From an uncultured Faecalibacterium sp. (lineage in GTDB: Bacteria; Bacillota; Clostridia; Oscillospirales; Ruminococcaceae): a stretch of 60,518 bases of DNA. Positions within the stretch are counted from its first letter, which is position 1, and each line of letters starts with the position of its first letter. The stretch is taken from contig CAKSXW010000004.1 in assembly GCA_934518555.1 (NCBI GenBank), forward strand, positions 1 to 60,518, given 5' to 3'. Shown here piece by piece: positions 45,886-53,939 of the stretch. Below the pieces are notes generated by a model. That model was not told the origin of the DNA and did not search any database. It saw nothing but the letters and a program-made list of their open reading frames with translations. The translations under genes and the position numbers were made by a program.

Positions 45886-46490
45886 TCGCCATTGTAGATT
45901 ACGGGGTAGGCAACCTGTTCAGCCTGCGGTCCAGCTTGCAGCACCTGGGGCTGGAGGCGGTGGTCACTGCGGACCCCGGTGCCCTTTGCACCGCCGACCG
46001 TCTTATCCTGCCGGGGGTGGGGGCCTTTGGGGACGCCATGGAAAAGCTCCGGGCCACAGGCCTTGTGCCGGTGCTGCAGCAGGAGGCCCAGCGCAAGCCC
46101 TTGCTGGGCATCTGCCTGGGGATGCAGCTGCTGTTTGAGACCAGCTGGGAGTACGGCCAGCACGCCGGACTGGGCTTTATAAAAGGCCAGGTCTGCCCCC
46201 TGGCCCCGGACCTGACAGACAAGAGCCTGAAGGTGCCCCAGATGGGCTGGAACGCCTTGCACCTCCTGAAAGAGGACCCCTTGTTCCGGTATCTCCGGCA
46301 GGGGGAGTATGTGTACTATGTCCACAGCTATTACGGCAAGGACTGCGCCCAAAGCACCCTGGCGGTCAGCGATTATTCCATTCCGGTCACCGGGGTGGTG
46401 CGGTCGGGGCTGGTGTACGGCACCCAGTTCCACCCGGAAAAGAGCGGTGACACCGGCCTGAGAATTTTGAAGGCCTTCAGTGAATTGTAA
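45882..46490 (+). CDS. hisH: Imidazole glycerol phosphate synthase, glutaminase subunit
   Basis: A 202-residue class-I glutamine amidotransferase. The nucleophile Cys lies in LLGICLGMQLLFE, and the His-Glu pair in GTQFHPEKSG. It feeds ammonia to HisF. PGVGAFGDAM is a typical HisH segment. Element R7 follows before hisA. Confidence 0.96.
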   Translation: MIAIVDYGVGNLFSLRSSLQHLGLEAVVTADPGALCTADRLILPGVGAFGDAMEKLRATGLVPVLQQEAQRKPLLGICLGMQLLFETSWEYGQHAGLGFIKGQVCPLAPDLTDKSLKVPQMGWNALHLLKEDPLFRYLRQGEYVYYVHSYYGKDCAQSTLAVSDYSIPVTGVVRSGLVYGTQFHPEKSGDTGLRILKAFSEL

Positions 46491-46495
46491 GGAAG

Positions 46496-46635
46496 CACCC
46501 TCATCAGGCTCAGCCTGCGGCTTCGCCAGCTTCCCCCGACTGGGGGAAGCCTTCAGGACGCTGCTGGTTTCGGAAAAGCCTTCCCCCGGACGGGGGAAGG
46601 TGTCTGCGAACAAAGTGAGCAGACGGATGAGGGTG
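46496..46635. repeat. Interspersed palindromic element R7 (outward pair, inverted copy of R6)
   Basis: Between hisH and hisA. Its spacer CTTCAGGACGCTGCTGGTTT then CGGAAAAGCC is the reverse complement of the R6 spacer except for about two bases. Contains CTTCCCCCGACTGGGGGAAG and CCTTCCCCCGGACGGGGGAAGG. Confidence 0.88.
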
Positions 46636-46669
46636 CATCGCAAGCAGAACACAACGGAGGAGACCAACG

Positions 46670-47389
46670 ATGCAGCTATTTCCAGCCATTGACCTGCGAG
46701 GGGGCCAGGTGGTGCGCCTGACCCAGGGGGACTACCAGCGCATGACCGTTTACGGCCAGGACCCCTGTGCTCAGGCCCGGCAGTTCCAGGCCGCCGGGGC
46801 CAAAAACCTCCATGTGGTGGACCTGGACGGTGCCAAGGACGGCACCCTTTCCAACTACGACGCCATTGCAGCCCTGGCAAAGCAGGGGGGCCTGTACATC
46901 GAGGTAGGGGGCGGCATCCGCACCCAGCAGCGTATCGAGACCTACCTGTCTTTGGGGGTGGGCCGCTGCATCCTGGGCAGCGTGGCGGTAACGGACTTTG
47001 CCTTTACGGCCCGGATGCTCCAAACCTACGGGGACCGCATTGCTGTGGGGGTGGACGCCCGGGACGGCTATGTGGCCATCCATGGGTGGAAGGAGGTCAG
47101 CAGCCAGCCGGGGGTGGAGTTCTGCCAGCGGCTGGCAGACGCCGGATGCACCGCCATCATCTACACCGACATTGCCTGCGACGGCGCCATGCAGGGCACC
47201 AACCTGGCACTGTACCGCCAGCTGGCGGACCAGGTGCCCGGGGTGGCCTTTACCGCCAGCGGCGGCATCTCCACCGAGGCGGAGCTGCTGCAGCTGAAGG
47301 AGATGGGCACCGCTGCCGCCATTTTGGGCAAGAGCCTGTACACCGGGACCTTGGACCTGGGCCGCTGTGTCCGGCTGGTGCAGGACTGA
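46670..47389 (+). CDS. hisA: Phosphoribosylformimino-5-aminoimidazole carboxamide ribotide isomerase
   Basis: A 239-residue TIM barrel. The first strand FPAIDLRGGQVVRL has the catalytic Asp; the second half carries YTDIACDGAMQGTN with the second catalytic Asp, and TASGGIST binds phosphate. VVDLDGAKDG and EVGGGIRT fit the family. A SD GGAGGA precedes ATG 46670. hisF follows after 16 bases. Confidence 0.97.
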   Translation: MQLFPAIDLRGGQVVRLTQGDYQRMTVYGQDPCAQARQFQAAGAKNLHVVDLDGAKDGTLSNYDAIAALAKQGGLYIEVGGGIRTQQRIETYLSLGVGRCILGSVAVTDFAFTARMLQTYGDRIAVGVDARDGYVAIHGWKEVSSQPGVEFCQRLADAGCTAIIYTDIACDGAMQGTNLALYRQLADQVPGVAFTASGGISTEAELLQLKEMGTAAAILGKSLYTGTLDLGRCVRLVQD

Positions 47390-47405
47390 GAAAGAGGGGT
47401 TTTTT

Positions 47406-48161
47406 ATGATCACCAAACGCATCATCCCCTGCCTGGACGTGCGGAACGGCCGGGTGGTGAAGGGCACCAACTTTGTCGGCATCCGGGATGTGGCAGACCC
47501 GGTGGAGATGGCCCGGTTTTACAACCAGGCCGGGGCCGACGAGCTGGTGTTCTATGATATCACCGCCAGCTGCGAGGGCCGGGCCTTGTTTACCGAGATC
47601 CTGACCCAGGTGGCCAGCCAGATCTTTATCCCCCTGACCGTAGGGGGCGGCATCAATACCCTGGAGGATTTTGACCGGGTGCTGAAGTGTGGGGCCGACA
47701 AGGTCAGCGTCAACTCCGGTGCCCTGCGGGACCCGGGGCTCATCTCTGCGGCGGCCCGGCGGTACGGGGACCAGTGCGTGGTGCTTTCCGCCGACGTAAA
47801 GCGTGTGGAGGGCCAGTTCCGGGTGTTTGCCAAGGGGGGCCGGGAGGACACCGGCCGGGACGCCCTGGAGTGGATCGCCTGGTGCGTGGACCAGGGGGCC
47901 GGGGAGGTGTGCCTGAACAGCATCGACACCGACGGCGTAGGCCAGGGCTTTGACCTGGAACTGCTGGACGCTGTGGCGGCCCGGGTAAAGGTGCCCATCA
48001 TCGCCAGCGGCGGTGCCGGGAAAAAAGAGGACTTTTTGGAGCTGTTCCGCCACCAAGGCATAGATGCAGGCCTGGCCGCAGGCATCTTCCACCGCAAGGA
48101 GCTGACCATCCGGCAGCTGAAGGAGTACCTGAAGGCTGGCGGCGTGGAGATGCGGCTGTAA
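47406..48161 (+). CDS. hisF: Imidazole glycerol phosphate synthase, cyclase subunit
   Basis: A 251-residue TIM barrel. IIPCLDVRNGRVVKGTNF has the catalytic Asp, and LNSIDTDGVGQGFD the second. LTVGGGINTLED and IASGGAGKKEDF are phosphate-binding loops. Start 47406 (SD GAAAGAGGGG) is chosen; the open frame begins inside hisA. Element R8 follows. Confidence 0.97.
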   Translation: MITKRIIPCLDVRNGRVVKGTNFVGIRDVADPVEMARFYNQAGADELVFYDITASCEGRALFTEILTQVASQIFIPLTVGGGINTLEDFDRVLKCGADKVSVNSGALRDPGLISAAARRYGDQCVVLSADVKRVEGQFRVFAKGGREDTGRDALEWIAWCVDQGAGEVCLNSIDTDGVGQGFDLELLDAVAARVKVPIIASGGAGKKEDFLELFRHQGIDAGLAAGIFHRKELTIRQLKEYLKAGGVEMRL

Positions 48162-48188
48162 AAAACGTGAAAGTCAATTTTCCGAATA

Positions 48189-48315
48189 AAGGCTTCCCCC
48201 GGTCGGGGGAAGCTGTCACCGAAGGTGACTGATGAGGGCGCAGGACAGCTGAAGGTTGCCCTAAATACCCCTCATCCGGTGCTTCGCACCACCTTCCCCC
48301 CAAGGGGTGAAGGCT
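48189..48315. repeat. Interspersed palindromic element R8 (inward pair)
   Basis: Between hisF and hisIE. CTTCCCCCGGTCGGGGGAAG, GTCACC-gaa-GGTGAC, TGATGAGGGCGCAGGACAGC, then CCCTCATCC, GGTGC-ttc-GCACC, CCTTCCCCCCAAGGGG. R5 is the inverted relative. Confidence 0.88.
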
Positions 48316-48369
48316 TTTGCTTCGGAGCAAGCCGTACAAGTTGATTCCCATGAAAAAATCGCAAATGTA

Positions 48370-48398
48370 TTGCATTTTTGTCTTGAATACGATAATAT
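48370..48398 (+). promoter_or_regulatory. Candidate internal promoter before hisIE
   Basis: TTGCAT (48370-48375), 17-bp spacer, TAATAT (48393-48398) in an AT-rich patch. The palindrome AAATG-tattg-CATTT (48363-48377) overlaps the -35. Confidence 0.6.
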
Positions 48399-48432
48399 AT
48401 ACAATATCCCCATCCGGGGAGGGAGAACCGCT

Positions 48433-49068
48433 ATGGAACTGAAGTTTGACGAAAATGGCCTGATCCCTGCCATCGTGCAGGATCACTACACCAAGCAGGT
48501 GCTCACCCTGGCTTACATGAACGCCCAGACCCTGGCAATGACCATTGCCGAGGGCCGCACAGTGTTCTGGAGCCGCAGCCGCCAGGAGGTCTGGCGCAAG
48601 GGGGACACCAGCGGCAATGTCCAGCGTGTGGTGTCCATCACCGCCGACTGCGACGCCGACGCCCTGGTGGTGGAGGTGGTCAAGGCAGGCCCGGCCTGCC
48701 ACACCGGTGCCGAGAGCTGCTTTTTTAACCAGGTCTATGTTTCCCCGGAGCTGAAGCGGTTCAGCTGGCAGGGGCTGTACCAGCTGATCCAGGGCCGCCG
48801 GGACACCCCGGCCCAGGGCAGCTATACCAGCTACCTGTTTGAAAAGGGCAAGGAAAAGATCCTGAAAAAGGTAGGCGAGGAGTGCACCGAGGTCATCATC
48901 GCCGGAGAAAAAGAGGACAAGGCCGAGACCATCTACGAGATCAGCGACCTGGCCTACCATGTGCTGGTGCTGATGGTCAGTGCCGGCATCACGGTGGAGG
49001 ATGTGACCCGGGAGCTGGAAAAACGCCACGTCATCGACCACAAGGTCAAGCAGGAAAGGATGCAGTGA
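48433..49068 (+). CDS. hisIE: Phosphoribosyl-AMP cyclohydrolase / phosphoribosyl-ATP pyrophosphatase
   Basis: A 211-residue bifunctional protein for steps two and three. The HisI part (about 1-105) has [15 protein letters not shown] and [11 protein letters not shown] with the zinc and magnesium ligands; the HisE part (about 110-211) has [12 protein letters not shown] and [11 protein letters not shown], the metal-binding helices of the pyrophosphatase. Start 48433 is set by SD GGGAGGGAG; the open frame reaches back into R8. Confidence 0.97.
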   Translation: MELKFDENGLIPAIVQDHYTKQVLTLAYMNAQTLAMTIAEGRTVFWSRSRQEVWRKGDTSGNVQRVVSITADCDADALVVEVVKAGPACHTGAESCFFNQVYVSPELKRFSWQGLYQLIQGRRDTPAQGSYTSYLFEKGKEKILKKVGEECTEVIIAGEKEDKAETIYEISDLAYHVLVLMVSAGITVEDVTRELEKRHVIDHKVKQERMQ

Positions 49069-49074
49069 CAGCCT

Positions 49075-49899
49075 ATGGCAGAGTATGCAAAGTCCAGTGT
49101 TCATTGCCACTCCACCCTGTGTGACGGCAAAAACACCCTGCAGGAGATGGTCAGTGCCGCCTGTGCCCAGGGCCTGACCACCCTGGGCTTCAGCGGACAC
49201 AGCTACTCTCCCTGGGCCCAGGATTACTGCATGAGCCCCGGCCGCACCGCCCAGTACAAGGCCGCCATCGCCAAGCTGAAGGTGGAGTACCGGGGCAAGG
49301 TGGAGGTGCTGCAAGGCATCGAGTGGGACAGCCTCAGCGGCGAAAAGCCTACAGGGTACGATTACTGGATCGGCAGCGTCCACCATGTTTACGGCAAAAA
49401 TACCGGGCGGTATTACGAGGTGGACTACCGCCCCCAGGACCTGTGGGACTGCATCCGCCAGGACTTTGACGGGGACGCCCTGGGAGTGGCGGAGGACTAT
49501 TTTGCCCAGGTGGAGGCCATGGCTGCCCGGCAGCCGGACATCCTGGGCCACCTGGACCTGATCAAAAAGCTCAACGGCCAGGGGGAGTTCTTTGACGAGG
49601 AGGCCCCCCGGTACAAGGCGGCGGCCCTCCGGGCCCTGGAAGCCGCCAGAGACCACCACTGCCTGCTGGAAGTAAACACCGGCGGCGTATACCGGGGCTA
49701 CCGCCAGGATTTTTACCCCGGCCCCTGGCTGCTGGAACAGTGGCGGCAGATGGGCGGCAAGGTGATCCTCACCGCCGACGCCCACGATACCGCCAGCCTG
49801 ACCTTCGGCTTTGACCAGGCCGCCGACGCCCTCCGGTCCGCAGGCTTTGCCGCCGTGACCGTGCTGACGGGAGCGGGCTTTGTGCAGCAGGAGCTGTAA
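49075..49899 (+). CDS. hisK: Histidinol-phosphatase, PHP family
   Basis: A 274-residue PHP-domain phosphatase that makes histidinol. The metal motif is HCHST near residue 10 (HxH), followed by GFSGHSYSP, IEWDSLSG, GSVHHV, GHLDLIKK and TADAHDT, the ordered PHP metal ligands. It starts six bases after hisIE and completes the pathway lacking a HisB-type phosphatase. Confidence 0.94.
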   Translation: MAEYAKSSVHCHSTLCDGKNTLQEMVSAACAQGLTTLGFSGHSYSPWAQDYCMSPGRTAQYKAAIAKLKVEYRGKVEVLQGIEWDSLSGEKPTGYDYWIGSVHHVYGKNTGRYYEVDYRPQDLWDCIRQDFDGDALGVAEDYFAQVEAMAARQPDILGHLDLIKKLNGQGEFFDEEAPRYKAAALRALEAARDHHCLLEVNTGGVYRGYRQDFYPGPWLLEQWRQMGGKVILTADAHDTASLTFGFDQAADALRSAGFAAVTVLTGAGFVQQEL

Positions 49900-49904
49900 A
49901 AAAG

Positions 49905-50091
49905 ACCCTCTCAGTCACGCCTGACGGCGTGCCAGTTTCCCCCTTTTGTCGCAGAGCGACATCTTCCCCCGGCGCGGGGGAAGTCTGTCCTCTCAGGGGG
50001 GAGCTTTATCAGTGCCGACAGACAGAAGCGTAAAAGCTCCCCCTTCGGGGGAGCTGGCGAACGCAGTGAGCCTGAGAGGGTTCACTAAAGG
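49905..50091. repeat. Interspersed palindromic element R9 (composite)
   Basis: Directly after the his operon. Small hairpins CACGCC-tga-CGGCGTG and GTCGC-aga-GCGAC, large hairpins CTTCCCCCGGCGCGGGGGAAG and GCTCCCCCTTCGGGGGAGC, and flanks CCTCTCAG / CTGAGAGG. Confidence 0.82.
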
Positions 50092-50141
50092 TCAGCAGAC
50101 GTTTCCCTCGCAGTGCTCCGCTGCGACCCCTTTCGTGAAAA

Positions 50142-50198
50142 TGCGATTCCGGGCAGACCGCAGTCTGCCCGGAATCGCACAATTATAAATAATTTTTC
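50142..50198 (+). terminator. Long perfect hairpin, probable his operon terminator
   Basis: A 17-bp perfect stem TGCGATTCCGGGCAGAC with GTCTGCCCGGAATCGCA around a 4-nt loop (50142-50179), followed by AT-rich sequence ending in TTTTT. The remaining bases to 50312 show nothing but the SD GAAAGGAA of the MATE gene. Confidence 0.65.
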
Positions 50199-50312
50199 CG
50201 CTGAATATGCCCAGAGCACAAGCGGAGGGCATTCAAAATCATTTTACTGCAAAGAGGCCACTGCACGCCACAGGGTGCAAGGGCCTTCTTTTTGCGAGAA
50301 GAAAGGAACCCT

Positions 50313-51686
50313 ATGACCCAGGCAAGACCCCTGAAACAGAATCTTTTTAACCGGAACACCGACCTGCTCCACGGCCCCATCTTTGCCAATCTGGTGCGGT
50401 TCATGGTGCCGATCCTGGTGTCCAGCCTGTTCCAGCAGCTGTACAACACCGTGGATACCATGATCGTAGGCAATGTGCTGGGGGATACGGCCCTGGCGGC
50501 CATTGGCTCCTGCGGCTCCATCTACGAGCTGCTGGTGGGCTTTGGCATCGGCATCGGCAACGGCCTGGCCATTGTGGCGGCCCGGTCCTACGGTGCCCAG
50601 GACCGGGACCTTTTAAAAAAGACCGTGGTGGGCTCCCTGGTCATTGGCCTGGGGGCCAGCCTGGTGATCACCGCCGCCGGGTTCTTTGGCCTGCGGCCCC
50701 TGCTGCAGGCGCTGGACACCCCGGCAGAGATCCTGGAGGACGCCTACCGCTACATCATGGTCATCGACCTGGGGGTCCTGGTGATGTTCTTGTATAACCT
50801 CTGCGCCGGGCTGCTGCGGGCCATTGGCAACAGCCTGATGCCCCTGGTGTTCCTGCTCATCAGCTCCGGCCTCAACGTGGTGCTGGACCTGTGGTTCATT
50901 GCCGGGGCCGGCATGGGGGTCCAGGGGGCCGCTGTGGCCACCGTGATCGCCCAAGGGGTGTCGGTGGTGCTGTGCGTGCTCTATGTGCTGGCCCGGGTGC
51001 CCATCCTGATCCCCGGCAAAAAACACCTGGCCGTAGGGGGGCATTTGTACTGGGAGCTGTTCAGTCAGAGCATCTCCATGGGCCTTATGAGCAGCATCGT
51101 GTCGGCCGGGTCGGTGGTGCTGCAATACGGCATCAACGGCCTGGGCACCCTGACCATTGCAGGCCACACCGCCGCCCGGAAGCTCTTTGCCTTTACGGAT
51201 ATGCCGGTGATCGCCATGGCCAACGCCGGGTCCACCTTTGTGTCCCAGAACTACGGGGCCCGGCAGCCGGACCGGGTGCGGAAAGGGATGCGGCAGATCT
51301 ACCTGTACTCCCTGGTGGTGATGGTGGTGTCGGTGGTGCTGATGGCAGTGGCGGCCCCCTGGATGGTGCAGCTGGTGTCCGGCTCCCGGGAGCCCCTGGT
51401 GCTGGAAAACGGTGCCCGGTATCTGCGGTGGAACGCCCCCTTCTATGCGGTGTTGGGGGTGCTGGTGTCCACCCGGTACGCCCTGCAGAGCCTGGGAGAA
51501 AAGGTGCTGCCCCTGTTCTCCAGCGTCATCGAGCTGGTGGGCAAGGTGATCTTTGTGCTGGTGTTCATCCCCCGGTTTGCCTATGATGCGGTTATCCTCT
51601 GCGAGCCGGTGATCTGGTGCTTTATGGCCCTGTATCTGGTGGCGGTGTACCGCTGCAACCCCTTTGTGTTCCCCAAAAAACAATGA
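50313..51686 (+). CDS. MATE-family efflux transporter
   Basis: A 457-residue membrane protein with twelve predicted segments in two halves. FMVPILVSSLFQQLYNTVDT and VGFGIGIGNGLAIVAARSYG are typical DinF/NorM-type segments of the first half; the second half repeats the pattern with ANAGSTFVSQNYGA. It should export drugs or metabolites using a sodium or proton gradient. Start 50313 is preferred over 50292 because GAAAGGAA lies before it. Confidence 0.93.
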   Translation: MTQARPLKQNLFNRNTDLLHGPIFANLVRFMVPILVSSLFQQLYNTVDTMIVGNVLGDTALAAIGSCGSIYELLVGFGIGIGNGLAIVAARSYGAQDRDLLKKTVVGSLVIGLGASLVITAAGFFGLRPLLQALDTPAEILEDAYRYIMVIDLGVLVMFLYNLCAGLLRAIGNSLMPLVFLLISSGLNVVLDLWFIAGAGMGVQGAAVATVIAQGVSVVLCVLYVLARVPILIPGKKHLAVGGHLYWELFSQSISMGLMSSIVSAGSVVLQYGINGLGTLTIAGHTAARKLFAFTDMPVIAMANAGSTFVSQNYGARQPDRVRKGMRQIYLYSLVVMVVSVVLMAVAAPWMVQLVSGSREPLVLENGARYLRWNAPFYAVLGVLVSTRYALQSLGEKVLPLFSSVIELVGKVIFVLVFIPRFAYDAVILCEPVIWCFMALYLVAVYRCNPFVFPKKQ

Positions 51687-51705
51687 CCCGGTGCCCCGGG
51701 CAAAC

Positions 51706-51742
51706 AAAAAAGCGTCTGCAGAGGCTTCTGCAGACGCTTTTA
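51706..51742. terminator. Bidirectional terminator
   Basis: AAAAGCGTCTGCAGA and TCTGCAGACGCTTTT arms with a 4-nt loop end the MATE gene and the phosphoribosyltransferase gene. Confidence 0.92.
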
Positions 51743-51756
51743 TCGTTGTGGTCTCC

Positions 51757-52392
51757 TTACAGGGCCGAGTAGCCGAAGCTGTTTACCAGGGCGTCGATGT
51801 GCTGGCCTGCCTTGCACAGGGGGCAGTCACGGCTGTCGTAGCTGGCATAATCCGGCAGGCTGGCAGGGTCAAAGATGGAGGTGACCGGGTAGCCCATGCA
51901 CTCGTGGGTGGTGGCAAAAATAGCCGAAAGCCCGGCCACTATGCCGCCATAGTAGTTCACGGCCTCCACAGCGGCCTGGACGGTGTAGCCGGTGGTGATG
52001 GAGGCGGCCAGGATCAACACGTGCTTGCCCTTTACCATGGGGGCCAGGTTGTCACGGAGGATGATCTGGCTGCCGGTGGTGTACTCCGGGGTCACCACAT
52101 AGATGGTCTGGTGGGCGTTCATGTTGGAAAAGCCGTCTTTGGTCAGCTCGTTGGCCAGGCAGGTGCCAATGACCTGGGTGCCGTCCAGGCAGAGCACCGT
52201 ATCCACGATGGTATTGTGCTGGTAGGCGCCTACCAGCTCCTGGGCCACGGCCTTGGCCTCGGACAAACGGGCCTTCTGGGTGGTCACGTCGATGTAATAA
52301 TTGATATGGCTGTGGCTGGTGGCAAAATGCCCCTTGGCAACACGCAGGAACAGATTGCGTTTTTTGGTAGGCAGCTTGACCATGTTGATCAT
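51757..52392 (-). CDS. Phosphoribosyltransferase-like protein with altered PRPP loop
   Basis: A 211-residue protein with the type-I PRTase fold order, closest in look to orotate phosphoribosyltransferases. The PRPP-loop strand reads HVLILAASITTGYTV, where most enzymes have two acidic residues (VDDVVTTG). The C-terminus has a CPLC motif (SRDCPLCKAGQHID). The Ala-Ala replacement suggests weak or altered catalysis, or a regulatory role. Start 52392 (MINMVKLP) follows AAAAGGAG. No other pyrimidine genes are nearby. Confidence 0.72.
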   Translation of the reverse strand: MINMVKLPTKKRNLFLRVAKGHFATSHSHINYYIDVTTQKARLSEAKAVAQELVGAYQHNTIVDTVLCLDGTQVIGTCLANELTKDGFSNMNAHQTIYVVTPEYTTGSQIILRDNLAPMVKGKHVLILAASITTGYTVQAAVEAVNYYGGIVAGLSAIFATTHECMGYPVTSIFDPASLPDYASYDSRDCPLCKAGQHIDALVNSFGYSAL

Positions 52393-52497
52393 ACAGACAA
52401 CACTCCTTTTCAGCCGGGCGGACGGTGCCGCCCCAAAATACAACAGCGCAGCGGCAAGATGCCCTGCTGCTGCGCCCTGGCCTGATCTTGTTCTTTT

Positions 52498-52526
52498 ATT
52501 GTACAAAAAAACGGAACTGTGCACAA
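52498..52526 (-). promoter_or_regulatory. Promoter of the phosphoribosyltransferase gene
   Basis: Minus-strand TTGTGC (52521-52526), 17-bp spacer, TACAAT (52498-52503). Confidence 0.6.
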
Positions 52527-52584
52527 GACACAAAATCACTAAAAAACTATAGACACTTTGCGACGAACTGCCCAACAAAAGGAC

Positions 52585-52613
52585 CCAAAAAGCCCGCACC
52601 AAGGGTGCGGGCT
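52585..52613 (-). terminator. Terminator of the lipoprotein cluster
   Basis: On the minus strand AGCCCGCACC-ctt-GGTGCGGGCT followed by TTTTTGG. Confidence 0.9.
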
Positions 52614-52647
52614 GAAGTGCAATGTTTGGAAAAACCGGGCGCAGGGA

Positions 52648-53178
52648 TCAGACCTGATCCACCACCATCTTCCAACGCAGGCTGTTCTCAGACTGGGAGC
52701 CCACAGGGATGTACTGGAAGATCATAGTGTAGCTGCCAGTCTCGGGAACCTTGAAGTTCGTGGCAGTGAGGGTCAGGGTCACATCGCCCTTCTTGTACAG
52801 GTTGGGGAGACTGCCAGAGGAGACCACGGCATCATCGAACACGATGCTGTTGCCGGGGTAGGCGCTGTTGTAGAACACAGTGCTATTGCCCTTCTCGTTG
52901 GTGGTGGTGACACTGACGCTGAAGCGGCTGGGCTCAATGAGCAGGGGCTGGTCACCGCCGTTGGCAATGCGGATCTTGAACTGGCCGTCCAGCGTATTCT
53001 CGGTAGCCAGGGTCAGCTGAGCGGTGGTGTTGCCAATGGAGATCTTCTTGCCCACCTCATACATGGGGTTGCTGGGGTCCTGGACCTCACAGCCGGTCAG
53101 CAGGCCGGCACCGGCCACAGCCACAGCGGTAAGGGCAGAGTATTTCAGGAAATCACGCCGGGAAAATACATAAGACAT
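52648..53178 (-). CDS. RR-signal lipoprotein C, unknown function
   Basis: A 176-residue exported protein. The signal SRRDFLKYSALTAVAVAGAG with lipobox LLTGCE is of twin-arginine plus lipoprotein type. The mature 150 residues look like an immunoglobulin-like beta sandwich (YEVGKKISIGNTTAQLTL; FKIRIANGGDQPLLI; GSYTMIFQYIPVGS), of the DUF4352/telokin-like style. The SD and leader AGGAGGAATCTATCATG are almost identical to those of the next upstream gene, so the two arose by duplication. It is last in the minus-strand cluster before a terminator. Confidence 0.75.
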   Translation of the reverse strand: MSYVFSRRDFLKYSALTAVAVAGAGLLTGCEVQDPSNPMYEVGKKISIGNTTAQLTLATENTLDGQFKIRIANGGDQPLLIEPSRFSVSVTTTNEKGNSTVFYNSAYPGNSIVFDDAVVSSGSLPNLYKKGDVTLTLTATNFKVPETGSYTMIFQYIPVGSQSENSLRWKMVVDQV

Positions 53179-53247
53179 GATAGATTCCTCCTATCTTTTG
53201 GGCATCCGCAGATGCACAGATGCTAAAACGATCCTGTAGGGTGCAGA

Positions 53248-53760
53248 TCAGGTGCCGCTGGCCTCATCAGGGGCAAACTTCTCGCGGTTGATGCTCCAGA
53301 CGGACTGATACTCGTTGTACTGGGTATCGGGCATGAAGGTCAGGGTCAGGGTCTGGACATTGGGGTCCAGGTCCTTCACGGTGATGAGGTAATCAGCCTC
53401 CTTGCCCCGGTCGATCTGGGGGCCGGTGGCAGAGCCGGGCTTCAGGGCAACCTCCAGATTGCCTGCCTGATACAGCTTTTCGTCAGCATAGACATAGAAG
53501 TTGACGTTGGTGATGTGGAGGTCGTTCCAGCGGCCATTGCGGATATGGATCTCAAAGGTAGCGGTGTTTGCCTGGGCATCGTAATCCAGCTTGGTCAGGG
53601 TGGACTGGACCTTCAGGGCAGAGTTGCTGGAGCCGATGTCATCCTTAGGGGGCGTAGAGCCGGAGTCAGAGCAACCGCCCAGCAGGCTGGACCCTGCCAC
53701 AGCCACAGCGGTCACGGCAGTGTACTTCAGAAACGAGCGGCGGGAGAAAACGTTGGACAT
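53248..53760 (-). CDS. RR-signal lipoprotein B, unknown function
   Basis: A 170-residue paralogue of its downstream neighbour. The signal SRRSFLKYTAVTAVAVAGSS with lipobox LLGGCS differs from that of lipoprotein C at few positions. The mature domain is beta-rich (ALKVQSTLTKLDYDAQ; FEIHIRNGRWNDLHITNV; LTLTFMPDTQYNEYQSVW). Start 53760 follows GGAGGAGGAATC. The open frame extends to 53862 but through the promoter. Probably anchored on the outer face of the membrane; ligand or partner unknown. Confidence 0.75.
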   Translation of the reverse strand: MSNVFSRRSFLKYTAVTAVAVAGSSLLGGCSDSGSTPPKDDIGSSNSALKVQSTLTKLDYDAQANTATFEIHIRNGRWNDLHITNVNFYVYADEKLYQAGNLEVALKPGSATGPQIDRGKEADYLITVKDLDPNVQTLTLTFMPDTQYNEYQSVWSINREKFAPDEASGT

Positions 53761-53820
53761 GATAGATTCCTCCTCCTGGAATAATAAAAATACAGGAAAT
53801 GCCATTTCGGCGTTATCTAT

Positions 53821-53849
53821 ACAATAGGCGAAATGAGGGCAAAAGTCAA
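53821..53849 (-). promoter_or_regulatory. Promoter of lipoprotein genes B and C
   Basis: Minus-strand TTGACT (53844-53849), 17-bp spacer, TATTGT (53821-53826); an overlapping TATAGA is an alternative -10. Confidence 0.5.
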
Positions 53850-53939
53850 TGTTTTTTGCCAAATAATTGTGAACATTCTGTGGGAGCCTCTGGGCAAATT
53901 AGACGGATTTTAATCTGTTTTTGCCCCGGCAACAACCCA

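Noticed and set aside
15226..50091. Insertion sequences at the palindromic elements
   Set aside because: No transposase frame or target-site duplication is visible; elements are under 210 bp and made of hairpins only.
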